A DNA stretch of 64,000 nucleotides from Verrucomicrobiota bacterium (GTDB lineage: Bacteria; Verrucomicrobiota; Lentisphaeria; JABSQK01; JAJFLO01), in assembly GCA_021772615.1 (NCBI GenBank), contig JAJFLQ010000046.1, forward strand, positions 1 to 64,000, read 5' to 3'. Of this stretch, positions 1-9,607 are shown piece by piece (position 1 is the stretch's first letter; each line of letters starts with the position of its first letter). The position numbers and the translations under genes were made by a program. The notes beneath the pieces were generated by a model, which did no database searches, was not told where the DNA came from, and saw nothing but the letters and a program-made list of their open reading frames with translations.

Positions 1-401
1 GGCTAAAACGCCAAACCTAATGCCCTGTGATTCCAATCATGCACGGAATTGGAAATGTTGGGAATTTGGATTTGGAGATTATTTGTTATTTGATGCCTGT
101 GATTTGGGATTTCTTGATCGAAATCCTTTTCGAACGACCTCATGCTAACCGCTACCGTCGAAAAACGTTTCGACATAGAAATTTCGATTTGGTTCCAAAC
201 TCCCGGTGATCAGATCAGTGACGCATACCAGTCGCGACCGGTCGGAGCGCTGGATTGCGCGAGAAAGTCGAGGAGGCGTTACGGTGATCACTGGTATACA
301 GCACTGCCTCCGGTAGATTATGCGCCATGTTTTTGAACCCGGCACGGCAGAACGGCCGTAGCCGCAATCCCGATTTCGAGCCACATTTCCCTGTAACGCG
401 A
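1..401. other. Non-coding leader region, low-complexity G/T-rich stretch
   Basis: No convincing gene is seen. Positions 40-120 are a low-complexity run of repeated GGAATTTGG/GGATTTGG/TTATTTG-like words on the plus strand, a kind of intergenic degenerate repeat. The remainder leads into the DUF58 gene. A partner MoxR-type ATPase, usual for DUF58 loci, would lie outside the window if present. Confidence 0.4.
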
Positions 402-1295
402 ATGCGCGAACATCTCATAGATCCGGCAGTACTGGCCAAGACCGACAATTACATGCTTCTTGCCCGGACGGTTGTCGACGGCTTTATCGCCGGTCTGCAC
501 AAGAGTCTCTACCATGGATTCGGCAGCGAGTTCGTGCATTATCGGAATTACTCGCCGGGTGAAGATACGAAATATGTCGACTGGAAGGTATACGCACGGC
601 TTGATAAAATACAGGTAAAAGTCTTTCAGGAGGAAACCAACACCAACTGCTACATCGTGCTGGATACGAGTTCATCGATGGACTATGCTTCCTCCGCAGG
701 CGGTGTCACGAAACTTCACTACGGCAAGATGCTGGCGGCGTGTATCGCGTATCTGGTGAACCGCCAGGGCGACAATGTCGGCTTTTACGCGTACGACGAC
801 AAGCTGCGTACTGCGATCAAATCCGGGCACCGCAGCGGGCAGGTCCAGCAGATATGCACGCAGCTCAGTGCGCTGCAAGCCGGCGGCGCCGGTGACCACG
901 CCGCCGTACTCGGGCGTCTGGCGGAGATGTTTCGCCGTCGCGGCATAATTGTGATTATCAGCGATTTCCTGGATGCCGACGCCACGCTGCAGAAGGCGAT
1001 TCGTTACTTCAAGGTGTCGCATCACGACTGTATCCTTTTCCATATCCTCGATGACGGCGAGGTGACATTTCCGTTCGGAGATACGGTCCGTTTCATTGAC
1101 AGCGAATCATCGAACGACATCACGACCGCCCCGGAGTTGGTGCGTGAACGCTATCTGCGTGCGTTCCGCGCCTACTTACAGGCATTCGAGGGATTTTGCT
1201 TCCGGGATAACATCGACTACAACCGAACCACGACCACCCAGTCGCTCGCCAACCTGTTGGCGGCGTATCTGCACCGTCGGGAAATGCTGCACTGA
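402..1295 (+). CDS. DUF58 domain protein (MoxR/Bat-associated, VWA-like)
   Basis: This is a DUF58 family protein of about 297 residues. The start at 402 (MREHLIDPAVL) is chosen because family homology begins there; an in-frame ATG at 327 adds 25 non-conserved residues. The family hallmark YSPGEDTKYVDWKVYAR is present, followed by a von Willebrand A-like core with a MIDAS-type DTSSSMD motif. The stop lies only 2 bases before the next gene, a BatA-type protein, so the two are very probably co-transcribed. DUF58 and BatA proteins usually sit beside MoxR AAA+ ATPases, and the complex is thought to act as a chaperone or stress system at the membrane. No membrane segment is visible here. The exact role is not known. 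Confidence 0.85.
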   Translation: MREHLIDPAVLAKTDNYMLLARTVVDGFIAGLHKSLYHGFGSEFVHYRNYSPGEDTKYVDWKVYARLDKIQVKVFQEETNTNCYIVLDTSSSMDYASSAGGVTKLHYGKMLAACIAYLVNRQGDNVGFYAYDDKLRTAIKSGHRSGQVQQICTQLSALQAGGAGDHAAVLGRLAEMFRRRGIIVIISDFLDADATLQKAIRYFKVSHHDCILFHILDDGEVTFPFGDTVRFIDSESSNDITTAPELVRERYLRAFRAYLQAFEGFCFRDNIDYNRTTTTQSLANLLAAYLHRREMLH

Positions 1296-1297
1296 TT

Positions 1298-3280
1298 ATG
1301 GGCAACCTGGTATTTCAGCATCCGGCCTTCCTCGCAGCACTGTCCGCTTTGGCTATTCCGATTATCATTCATCTGATCAACCGGAAGTTGGCGAAGCGTC
1401 TCGTATTCCCTTCCATAAAGTTCATTCACAAGGCACAGCGTCTGCAAACCGGCCGCAAGCAGATACGCGACTGGCTCGTTCTGTTGATGCGGATCGCGGT
1501 ACTCGCCCTGATCGCCCTGCTGTTTTCCAGCCCGGTCTGGATGAAACCAACGCCGGCAACAGCGCAGGTACGGGACGAGGAAGTGGTGTTGCTATACGAC
1601 GTCTCGGCAAGCATGAACATCGCGGGCGTCGCCGAGGAACTCGCCGATCACACCCGCCGCATTACCGGCGAGCATCCGAACGCCCGGTTTACTATCCTGA
1701 CATCGTCGAACACGGTTGGCGGCAGGGTCTCGACTGCGGATACGGCGACCGTTCTGGAAACGGTCGCAACCGTTGCACGGCCAACATACCTCCCTGGTGA
1801 CCACTACAACACCTTGATCGAACTCGAGCGCATCTTCGATCCCAACAGTACCGCAAATGCATTCGTCTACATTTTCTCCGATCTGCAGCGTCACGACTGG
1901 TCGCCGGCGAGCCTGCCGGAACTGAATATCAGGGCCGCCATTAATCTCGTCCGTATCGGCGCGGCCGACGCGGCCAATTGCGCGATTCTCAAGGTTATCC
2001 CCGAGATGTTTTTTCGCGACAACGTGCGCCGACTGCGAGCAACTGTACTCGTGCACAATTATGCGCTTGAACCGGTACGTGCACGTATTCGCGTAAAGGC
2101 CGGCCGCACATCAAACACACTAGATGTCGAGCTTCGCGGCAATTACAGCGAGAAATTTGTTGTTGACCTCGAGGCTCCGGCGGCCAATGCCGCGGTAGCC
2201 GAACTTGAAATCGGAGAAGCGTACACGCTCGACAATGCCTACCATTTCTGGATTGGCCCGGAGCCGCCGACCAGGGTGCTGGTGATCGCAGAGGACGCTG
2301 CAGGAAGCCGCGCATCGATCGAATCATTGTATCTCCGCAAGGCGTTGTCGGTTTCCCTGCCAGGCACCGAAAAATACGATGTTACCATGGCCGCGCCGGA
2401 TGTGATCTGGACTGATCCGCTCGACGATTACGAGTGCGTCATGGTCCTCGACGCCCTCGCGGACTACGGCGAATCGGAAGTCGAGGTGCTTGGCGCTTAC
2501 ATCCGCGCCGGCGGCTCGCTCATCTATTTTTCCGGTCGCAAGACGCCCGAGAATCTCGTAAAATTCAATAACGCCGGTATCACCACTACGCGATTTCTCG
2601 GGTTTCAGGGTGAGATCAACCAGTTGCGGTCGTTTACCATTCAGTCAATCAATCGAGAATCCCGCGTCGTCTCCATTTTCGACGAAGAGCAGGGTGATCT
2701 ATACAATTTTCCGATTTATAAGCTGGCAAAATTTCAGCGTTCTTCGGCATCGACACCGTTGCTGACCACGATCGGCGACAATCCGTTCTTGCTCGAGGAA
2801 AATATTGAAAAGGGCACACTGTATCTGTTCGCCACGAGTCTCTCCAATCAATGGAGCGAGTTTCCTACCTCTCTGAGTTTTCTTCCCCTTCTCCACCAGC
2901 TGGTGAGTCAAAGTGTCTCCGGAAAACGCACCGGAATCGTCGAATACACGATCGGCGACACCATCACCACGCAATTCACTCGAGCCGGCCTGCCGGAGAA
3001 CCTTCGACTGCGTCTCGAACCGGGTATCGAGGTGATTCAGAACGTTCCCGTCGAAGTCAATATTACACGGGAGGAGTCGGACCTGCGGTCGATAAGTGAA
3101 TACGAGGTTTCCAGTCGCCTCAGTGCTGCCACAGTCGTTGCCGCCGACGCCGCTGGCCGCGACGCAACGGCCGGGTTCGGGCATTCCCTTGCGCGGCCGC
3201 TGGCGTGGGCGTTGCTGGCGTGTTTTGTCCTGGAATTGATTGTTGCCAACCGCCGTACCGGCGGCAGGCAACAATTGTGA
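1298..3280 (+). CDS. BatA-type membrane protein with VWA domain
   Basis: This is a 660-residue protein with a BatA/aerotolerance N-terminal domain (residues 1-85). That domain has two hydrophobic helices flanking the conserved FPSIKFIHKAQR-type region (LINRKLAKRLVFPSIKF). A VWA-like domain begins near residue 93, with a MIDAS motif DVSASMN. A middle region (about residues 380-420) has the sequence ECVMVLDALADYG and GGSLIYFSG, resembling a glutamine-amidotransferase-like fold. A final hydrophobic helix lies near residues 635-650. The architecture is typical of large membrane-anchored Bat proteins. It forms an operon with the preceding DUF58 gene (2-bp gap). It probably assembles at the inner membrane with a MoxR ATPase; substrates are unknown. 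Confidence 0.85.
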   Translation: MGNLVFQHPAFLAALSALAIPIIIHLINRKLAKRLVFPSIKFIHKAQRLQTGRKQIRDWLVLLMRIAVLALIALLFSSPVWMKPTPATAQVRDEEVVLLYDVSASMNIAGVAEELADHTRRITGEHPNARFTILTSSNTVGGRVSTADTATVLETVATVARPTYLPGDHYNTLIELERIFDPNSTANAFVYIFSDLQRHDWSPASLPELNIRAAINLVRIGAADAANCAILKVIPEMFFRDNVRRLRATVLVHNYALEPVRARIRVKAGRTSNTLDVELRGNYSEKFVVDLEAPAANAAVAELEIGEAYTLDNAYHFWIGPEPPTRVLVIAEDAAGSRASIESLYLRKALSVSLPGTEKYDVTMAAPDVIWTDPLDDYECVMVLDALADYGESEVEVLGAYIRAGGSLIYFSGRKTPENLVKFNNAGITTTRFLGFQGEINQLRSFTIQSINRESRVVSIFDEEQGDLYNFPIYKLAKFQRSSASTPLLTTIGDNPFLLEENIEKGTLYLFATSLSNQWSEFPTSLSFLPLLHQLVSQSVSGKRTGIVEYTIGDTITTQFTRAGLPENLRLRLEPGIEVIQNVPVEVNITREESDLRSISEYEVSSRLSAATVVAADAAGRDATAGFGHSLARPLAWALLACFVLELIVANRRTGGRQQL

Positions 3281-3697
3281 TCCTGATCTCGGCTCGATTC
3301 GCACCAGTTGCATGCGTCGGAGCCTGCCATACGCTACTGCCGCAGCGGCACTTCAACCGTGAATTTGGCGCCGCCTCATAAAGATCGAAAATGTATATGT
3401 GCTGTTTACCCGCATCCGATGCACGTATTTTTGATTCTCCGCCCGGCTCTATCCGTCTTAAGTAATTCAAGCCGGGACATGAAAAAACATGTGCTTTGGT
3501 ACTCGAATTCTTACGCACTATCGTTCCATTTGCGGGCACGGTCCTCATGCGGCGATTGTGAACGTTGGGCAACCGAGTAATAGCCTGATTTTTCGCTTTT
3601 TTCGCAGAGAAACAAACGTACAGCGTAAAGTCCTCTGTGAAGCTCAGCGGTCTTCACGAGAGAAACAGTCATTCGGTCACACCATTGCGACACGTCC
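3281..3697. other. Intergenic region, no gene seen
   Basis: This is 417 bases between the BatA-type gene and queG. Open frames here are short and lack family resemblance. No tRNA-like cloverleaf or clear terminator could be identified by eye. It presumably carries the queG promoter. Confidence 0.4.
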
Positions 3698-4780
3698 ATG
3701 AACGAAAATCAATCAAATCTATCTGTGCGCGACCAGACAAAAGTGAGTGTCACGGCGTATATTCGTGCCTTGGGCTTCGATCTGGTCCGAATATCGCCGG
3801 CAGCGCTGCCCGAGCGATACGACGCAGCGTTCCGGCGCTGGATCGCGTCCTCCCAGCACGGTGACATGACGTATCTGTCGCGCCGGCTTGAGGACGATCG
3901 AAGACCTGATACCATCCTTCCCGGTGTACAGAGTGTCATTGCACTGGCCGTCAACTACTACCAGGACAGCTCCACCCAACGACGCCCTGACGAAGGCCAA
4001 GTCAGCCGTTATGCCGTAACGCGCGACTATCATAAGATCATTCGCACACGGTTGAAGAAGATCGCCCGTTATCTGGAAGATGAGTTCGGTGCGCGATCGC
4101 GCTACTATGTCGACACCGGTCCCGTGCTGGAGCGGGCGTTCGCCGAGGTTGCCGGCGTTGGGTACATCGGTCGCAATACGTGCGTGATTACCGAGCGATT
4201 CGGATCCTGGGTGTTTCTGGCCGCGGTACTCACAACCCTCGATCTGCAGGCGGACGAGAGCAACCTGAAAATCAACTGTGGCGCCTGCACCCGCTGTATC
4301 GACGCCTGCCCCACAGGTGCGATTAATGCGGACCACACGATCGATGCCCGCAAGTGTATATCGTACCTCACTATCGAGAACCGTGGCGGTATTCCCCATG
4401 AATACCGCGACCAGGTTGGAGCATGGCTTTTTGGTTGCGACATCTGTCAGGACGTTTGTCCGCACAACGGTCGCGCGGTGCAGGCCGAACTCGAAGACTT
4501 TGCGAAGGTACGTATTGGCGACCGTGTGCTGCGTTTGTCGGAAATCCTTGGCATTCGCACTGACGAGGCGTTTCTGGAGCGATTCGCGGGAACGCCCTTG
4601 ATGCGCGCCAAACGGCGGGGCCTCATTCGCAACGCCTGTGTCGTTGCTGGAAATTCCGGTCTCGCATCGTTGTTGCCGGCATTGGCGCAAATCGTCGGCG
4701 GTGATGACACTATGCTCGCCGAGCACGCTGAGTGGGCGATTGCCAGGATTCAGGACGCCACGAAGTCCACGCCGACCTGA
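3698..4780 (+). CDS. queG: Epoxyqueuosine reductase QueG
   Basis: This is a 360-residue protein with the full QueG layout. The enzyme is cytoplasmic, uses cobalamin and two [4Fe-4S] clusters, and reduces epoxyqueuosine to queuosine in the wobble position of GUN-anticodon tRNAs, the last step of queuosine synthesis. Visible signatures are the active-site segment YVDTGPVLERAFAEVAG (with the conserved Asp), GYIGRNTCVI, and the double ferredoxin-type cluster motif CGACTRCIDACP followed by CDICQDVCPHN. A HEAT-like C-terminus (MRAKRRGLIRNACVVAGNSG) matches the family. Length is normal. It stands alone; no other queuosine genes are in the window. Confidence 0.95.
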   Translation: MNENQSNLSVRDQTKVSVTAYIRALGFDLVRISPAALPERYDAAFRRWIASSQHGDMTYLSRRLEDDRRPDTILPGVQSVIALAVNYYQDSSTQRRPDEGQVSRYAVTRDYHKIIRTRLKKIARYLEDEFGARSRYYVDTGPVLERAFAEVAGVGYIGRNTCVITERFGSWVFLAAVLTTLDLQADESNLKINCGACTRCIDACPTGAINADHTIDARKCISYLTIENRGGIPHEYRDQVGAWLFGCDICQDVCPHNGRAVQAELEDFAKVRIGDRVLRLSEILGIRTDEAFLERFAGTPLMRAKRRGLIRNACVVAGNSGLASLLPALAQIVGGDDTMLAEHAEWAIARIQDATKSTPT

Positions 4781-4985
4781 TATCGCACCATCGTGACCAA
4801 TCGCAATTCTACCGGACAGGACCGAACATGATGCTGTGTACGCACGGACGTCGGGCTTGCCCATCTTACGGCGTACTGTTGGAAGGTCACACTTCAGTGT
4901 GGGTTTCACGCCCTGGTCCGCAGCGGCATGGTGCGGCACCACCTGGTTTGCAACCAAGCCCATTTCGTATGTATCCGGCAGGCTG

Positions 4986-5864
4986 CTACGGCCGGCCTTC
5001 CTCAAACAGTGCCTTAATTTCGGCATCTGTGAGCACCCGATCGAAAATGGCAAATTCACAAATCTTACCGTGGAAGCGATCGGCGCTCGTCGCAGCAGGA
5101 TGGACGCCGATGCGCATGCCCGTGCGTGCGAGGATGCGCGTATATAGCGGCTGCGGCACCGTTATGGCAAGCGGGTCCGGACGACCGTCGACAAATAGTC
5201 TGGCATCGGCGACATCGGGTGTGCCGTCGTCGGCGAAGACGACGGCGATATGATGCCAGCGCCGGTCTGCGACAGTTGCTGTGCCGATGACTTTTCCTGC
5301 GAACACATCGAGTTTCACAGCCCCCGCATTGTCGCCATCAATGCCAATATACCACAAGTTCCCTGGTGACGGATTTCCCCAGCCGCAGACAGCCTGAGTT
5401 GCGCGACTGAACGTTTTCAGCCACACGCATACCGTGCGTGCGTTCGCGCCACTGATTCCGGGGTACGCGCTGGCCAGCTCATCGTTGAGGCCGTCGAATG
5501 CCACCGCGTTCTTGGTATGCCAGCGGCCACCGGCCGTCACCAACGTCGTGCCGATTGCCGTGGCATCGCACTGGGCGCTCAGTCCTTGATCCAGGAACGA
5601 CAAGTCGGCACTTCCAAGGTTCGGGAACATATTCGTCGTGATTGTCTCGAAGGTGTAATAAACTGCAGGGTTCCGACGTCGTATCATGGTGGTCTGTGCT
5701 GCCGACCATCGCTCGAAACTCGCCTCGGATCGCGCTGTGTATACGGCAGGCACAATCACAGACGACAACATCACCACGATTGCTGCAAATACGACAAGCT
5801 CGATCAACGATATATGGTGTCGAGCCGTCGCCGACGCATCTGTATGCAGCCGTATCGTTGTCAT
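4986..5864 (-). CDS. Pseudopilin-like protein with C-terminal LamG domain
   Basis: This is a 292-residue protein. Residues 18-40 form a type IV pilin-like N-terminal helix (SLIELVVFAAIVVML) with the conserved Glu at the fifth position after the expected cleavage site. The residue before the expected cleavage site is His rather than the usual Gly, so processing is uncertain. From about residue 110 to the end lies a LamG/concanavalin A-like domain (AVAFDG, ARTVCVWLKT, RRWHHIAVVF, and the closing ICEFAIFDRVLTDAEIKALF). Such domains bind carbohydrate or protein ligands. The start codon overlaps the stop of the upstream membrane-protein gene by 4 bases (ATGA), so the two form one operon. An envelope or type II secretion-like location is inferred. 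Confidence 0.75.
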   Translation of the reverse strand: MTTIRLHTDASATARHHISLIELVVFAAIVVMLSSVIVPAVYTARSEASFERWSAAQTTMIRRRNPAVYYTFETITTNMFPNLGSADLSFLDQGLSAQCDATAIGTTLVTAGGRWHTKNAVAFDGLNDELASAYPGISGANARTVCVWLKTFSRATQAVCGWGNPSPGNLWYIGIDGDNAGAVKLDVFAGKVIGTATVADRRWHHIAVVFADDGTPDVADARLFVDGRPDPLAITVPQPLYTRILARTGMRIGVHPAATSADRFHGKICEFAIFDRVLTDAEIKALFEEGRP

Positions 5865-6814
5865 TGTGGTTCATTTCCTTCCCGTTGCACAGCGTATGCC
5901 TGACCAAATGCAAGCGGGTACACGGCTTTCATTTCATCGATATTGTCGTTGTCGACCAGTAGAAAGTTGCGGTGGAATGTTATTGTGATATTGTCCGAAA
6001 ATGGTTCCTCTGGAAGCAGATGCTGTGGCTTTGGATTTCCGGTTACAGCCGCGATAACAAGCCGCGCTTTAATCAGTGTCTCAACTTCGGAACCGGCAGC
6101 GTTGAGAATCGCAAATTTTGGGTGAACCACGCCGGCGCCGTCCGCGTCCGGCTGCCAGTGATAGGTGAAAACGGGCATCGGTACCGGTATTGTACTCACT
6201 ACCAGATCGCAGTCGGGATGACGTTGTATGGCCGTGATTATGATCCCGGCGAGATAGCCCTGTGGTTGTTGTGGGTGTGCACCGTCGAGGATTTCGGTCG
6301 CGACTTTGACGTCGTCGCGGCCGATGCCTGCCTTTAGTCCGCCTACGAAGTGCGTCTGCATCTCATGCGTCCAGCCTGGGTCGATTACCACAAGTATGTA
6401 CGCGAAGGGTCGCCGCCCGGTGTAGTCGCCGACTACGGTTCCGCAGCTCGCCAACAGTGCCGCCGGCGCCGTTGACAGCGCGTGTTCGTCCCATGGCTGT
6501 GCAGAGAGTGTTCTGTAGCAGTATATCAACGCCGCCACAGACCCGAGTGCCGCGAGCAGCGCCGTCAACGGGCGGGTCCACACGATCTTCCCGGATTCCG
6601 AGACGATCAGGAGGTTGGCGAGAACAACCGCGCCTACGGCCAGTGCCGCAAACGAGGCGCCGAATCGCAGCCAGAGCGTGATCCACAACCCGGCGATTCC
6701 GACGCCGGCTACGACTGCTCCGAAGCGTCGTGATCGGGTTGCAAATCCGAGTGTGCCCTGAAAGGTTGCGAAAACGGAAGCAATTGCAAACGCGATATAT
6801 ATAAAACTCGACAT
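5861..6814 (-). CDS. Membrane protein of unknown family, four TM helices plus soluble C-domain
   Basis: The chosen start (MSSFIYIAFA, 6814) gives 317 residues; an ATG 21 codons upstream is also open. The N-terminal 120 residues contain about four hydrophobic helices. The remaining 190 residues are soluble, with alternating strands and helices (YILVVIDPGWTHEMQ, GYLAGIIITAIQRHPDCDLV, ARLVIAAVTGNPKP) suggestive of an alpha/beta, possibly periplasmic-binding-like, fold. I do not recognise the family. It overlaps the downstream LamG pseudopilin gene by 4 bases, so the two products probably work together in the envelope. It is divergent from the SNase-like gene. Confidence 0.6.
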   Translation of the reverse strand: MSSFIYIAFAIASVFATFQGTLGFATRSRRFGAVVAGVGIAGLWITLWLRFGASFAALAVGAVVLANLLIVSESGKIVWTRPLTALLAALGSVAALIYCYRTLSAQPWDEHALSTAPAALLASCGTVVGDYTGRRPFAYILVVIDPGWTHEMQTHFVGGLKAGIGRDDVKVATEILDGAHPQQPQGYLAGIIITAIQRHPDCDLVVSTIPVPMPVFTYHWQPDADGAGVVHPKFAILNAAGSEVETLIKARLVIAAVTGNPKPQHLLPEEPFSDNITITFHRNFLLVDNDNIDEMKAVYPLAFGQAYAVQREGNEPQ

Positions 6815-6990
6815 TGATGAGAAACATGCCACGCAGCGGTAGAATATCAACCGAACGTTAAACCGTGCAGTGCGCAATATTCGGTTACCGGTTTGTTAAA
6901 TTTATGCGGTCCACGTATTATATGCCCGGTTACGGTTGTGAGGTGGAAGATCCGTATACGGATCATCTGTAATATGTATGGTCTGACGAT

Positions 6991-7968
6991 ATGAGAGCGC
7001 GATTACCCTGGCTGCATCGTGATTTGCGGGTAATACACCCGTGGATGTTCGTATATGCAGTGTTGGCTTATGCCGTAGCGTTGGCACACGAGGCCCGGAG
7101 CGAAACAATCTACGGATTCGTCTACCAGGTAAGCAACAACACCATCTATATTGAAAACATTCACGGTAAGTATCAGGTATATCTTGCCGGCATAGTGATG
7201 CCTGAATTCGGCCAGGATTATGTCGAGGAAACATGGCCGCTTATCGCTCGCGACATCGTGCGCAAGACTGTGAAAGTGAATTTCGAAGATATCGACGACA
7301 CCGGCACGATGATCACGGGCGATGTGTATCTGCGCGATCGATGGATCAATCGGGAATTGGTGGAACAGGCACTCGAGCGCTACTACCAATCGCATCCCCG
7401 TGCCGCCCACGCCAGCCGCGACACAGATCAGTCCCAGCGCCTGGAGCGGTCCGGTGTCTGGAACTGGTGGTATTTTCTCTCGCGTAAGTCCCCAATCAAA
7501 TTCAATCCATTGCGGCCCTCAATTCGTTCCGCGGAAAAGGCAACCGCTACGGCGGCGAAGTCCGCAAAACCGCCCGATGATTCACCGCAATATGCGCTGC
7601 GCGGTATCGACAGTGTCGCAGTTACCGTTGGTACGCTGCCTGGCTATTTTGCGCGCGACGGCATCACCGCCGATCAGATCCGTCTGGATGTCGAATCGCA
7701 GTTGCGGCGGTACGGCCTTCGGGTCGCAGAAAACGACACCGGCGCCGTGCTCCATATAACCGTAAAGATCCTGCCTTACCAGAAGGTCAATACCTACATG
7801 TCCGTCGAAGTTCGTGTGTTTCGTGATCGCTCGCCGGCGAAGGCCTCGGATTCGATATGGGATATCTCGAGTTTTTCTTACTTTGGCGACAGTGGCGGCC
7901 GCACCATCGACGAAAATATCTCCAACAAAGTACAGATTTTCGTTGGCGACTACCTGGCGGTGAATTAG
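6991..7968 (+). CDS. Exported SNase-like domain protein, probably non-catalytic
   Basis: This is a 325-residue protein with an N-terminal hydrophobic segment (residues 17-33, then AHEARSE) that looks like a signal peptide. Residues 38-130 resemble the staphylococcal nuclease/thermonuclease OB-fold (YQVYLAGIVMPEFG, then GDVYLRDRWINRELVEQAL). The Arg residues expected in the RLxGIDxPE and YGR motifs are replaced, so nuclease activity is doubtful. The C-terminal third (about residues 200-325) is a separate alpha/beta domain that I do not recognise. Its stop codon directly abuts the GTG start of the NUDIX gene, which implies co-transcription. Confidence 0.6.
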   Translation: MRARLPWLHRDLRVIHPWMFVYAVLAYAVALAHEARSETIYGFVYQVSNNTIYIENIHGKYQVYLAGIVMPEFGQDYVEETWPLIARDIVRKTVKVNFEDIDDTGTMITGDVYLRDRWINRELVEQALERYYQSHPRAAHASRDTDQSQRLERSGVWNWWYFLSRKSPIKFNPLRPSIRSAEKATATAAKSAKPPDDSPQYALRGIDSVAVTVGTLPGYFARDGITADQIRLDVESQLRRYGLRVAENDTGAVLHITVKILPYQKVNTYMSVEVRVFRDRSPAKASDSIWDISSFSYFGDSGGRTIDENISNKVQIFVGDYLAVN

Positions 7969-8547
7969 GTGTCTGGTACGGCGCACGGTAAGCGTGTGGA
8001 CGGGGACGAGAATGCTGCATTGCGAGTTGTCGCTGCCGGCCGCTATATTCGCATGATGACGCGCGGGTCCTGGGAGTATGTTGAGCGAATCGGCGTTACC
8101 GGCATCGTCGCAATCGTTGCTATAACGGATGACCGCCAGGTCGTGTTGGTGGAGCAATATCGTCCGCCTGTTGACCGGCAGGTAATCGAGATTCCCGCCG
8201 GTCTGGCCGGCGATACCAAAGATGCCGGCGATGAGGCGTTGGAGGATGCCGCGCGGCGCGAGCTTCTCGAGGAAACCGGTTTTACTTCCAGGCGAATGTC
8301 TTATCTTACCGAAGGACCGCCTTCGAGCGGAAGCACAAGCGAGCACATCACGTTTTATTACGCAGCCGGATTGATGCGCGTAGCGGCGGGCGGCGGCGAT
8401 ACCACCGAAGCAATCACGGTGCATCTGGTCGACCTCGCCACCATTGACTGCTGGCTGAGTGAACGCATGCAGGACGGATGCCTGATCGACCCGAAGATCT
8501 ACACGGGCATGTATTTTGTTCACCAGATGAAATCCGGTGAACGGTAG
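7969..8547 (+). CDS. NUDIX hydrolase, ADP-ribose pyrophosphatase type
   Basis: This is a 192-residue protein starting at GTG 7969, with no gap after the previous stop. It has the ADP-ribose pyrophosphatase layout: a strand with VVLVEQYRPPVDRQVIEIPAG, then the Nudix helix AARRELLEETGF. The catalytic REL-EE core is intact, and Glu12 of the box is correctly spaced, with a two-residue insertion after the first Gly. These enzymes hydrolyse ADP-ribose or related nucleoside diphosphate-X compounds to AMP plus ribose-5-phosphate, using Mg2+. The protein is cytoplasmic by appearance. The substrate is inferred from the PAG-(x)-Nudix arrangement only. Confidence 0.88.
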   Translation: MSGTAHGKRVDGDENAALRVVAAGRYIRMMTRGSWEYVERIGVTGIVAIVAITDDRQVVLVEQYRPPVDRQVIEIPAGLAGDTKDAGDEALEDAARRELLEETGFTSRRMSYLTEGPPSSGSTSEHITFYYAAGLMRVAAGGGDTTEAITVHLVDLATIDCWLSERMQDGCLIDPKIYTGMYFVHQMKSGER

Positions 8548-9607
8548 TGCTGCATGCGGTTGTTTCCCCCAGAGCCCACGGTTTTCGACAACCCGGTCAG
8601 TATAATCTTGCGTCTGTATTTGAATGTGCGGGCGACCAGTTTACAACTCCTGTTATGATCCATGCTCAAGCTGGCGACATTATCCTGAATACCGGGGACC
8701 AATGCCCGCAGGTCCCGTCTCGACGGTGTTTCGAGGTGTCGGAGTGCGTCTGTCACGGCCGACAGTGCCGTGACGCCTCCGGAAAGAAACGCTGGGGTGA
8801 GTTTGTACCCGGGGCGCCGTAAGAAATAGATTCCGCAATTGCCGATCCTTTCCCGCGCCATCGTGGCCGCTGTCGGCGCCAATACGGCTCTTATCGCCGT
8901 CGTCCGTGTTCCTTTGCCGGCGAATGTCTGTAATTCCGGCACGTTGAGCATGCTGCACACTGTCGGCGCGAGGTCGACTATGTGAGCGCCCTCGATTCTA
9001 CTTCCAGATTCGATGCCGCATCCGGAGGCAATGAAAACGCCTTCTCCGCGGTGATTGCCGCTACGCCCTTCCGGATGTTTTCCTGATGTGGGCCAGGGCA
9101 CATCGCCGAAGCTCGGAGAATGGAGCACCCGGTGGCGTTTGAGGCCGGTCGGTCGGTCGTCGCCAGGATCTCCGTCGGAGTTAGGGGCGAGAATACGTTT
9201 CCGCAACGCGGGCAGCAACTCGGTACGGCAATGGTTTGGTCCCATGCCGTGTACGGAGAATACGATCACCGTCGCCAGCCTCGTCCAGCAGGCGGCCAAC
9301 AGCACGGTCGCAGGACATGTAAACCTGTTTCAAGGCTTCGGCCAGCTCCTTTGCCTCGGCATCACTGGTGTCGCCCGCGATGCCATGGTCGTCCCAGAGC
9401 TTGTGCCCGCCGCGGTGAGGCGCCCCATACGTTGCGAGAAACAGCGACCATGGCTCCTGCTTCATCAGCGTGACGGCCGCGTCGGTCAGCTGGTTCGAGG
9501 TGGTGACAAGTTGATCTCGTATCTGCAACGTCTCCGCGGCGGACAGCAGGCCGTACTGCTCGTCGCCTATCGCGGCCAATCATTAGTATTTTTTCAGTTT
9601 GCGGCAT
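8520..9607 (-). pseudogene. Broken type I phosphodiesterase/alkaline-phosphatase-superfamily gene
   Basis: Three minus-strand frames together read as a degraded phosphodiesterase. The N-terminal scrap starts at 9607 (MPQTEKILMIG). The next frame (about 9575-9265) carries EPWSLFLATYGAPHRGGHKL and AVGRLLDEAGDGD. The third frame (about 9290-8600) continues with VIVFSVHGMGPNHC and HIVDLAPTVCSMLNVP, the metal-site region and closing motif of the family. At least two frame changes occur, and the segment with the nucleophile Thr and first metal ligands is missing between the first two fragments, so a deletion as well as frameshifts is implied. Its 3' end overlaps the convergent NUDIX gene by 28 bases. 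The substrate cannot be told. Confidence 0.7.

Noticed and set aside
1096..1800. Plus-strand 234-codon frame overlapping the DUF58 and BatA genes
   Set aside because: It is an out-of-frame shadow with Arg/Ser/Thr-rich composition and no motif; both real genes cover it.
3719..5059. Long minus-strand open frame (446 codons) across queG
   Set aside because: It is antisense to a clear QueG gene over nearly its whole length and has no family pattern.
7582..8523. Minus-strand 313-codon frame opposite the SNase-like and NUDIX genes
   Set aside because: The plus strand has the NUDIX box and good gene spacing; the antisense frame has no recognisable domain.
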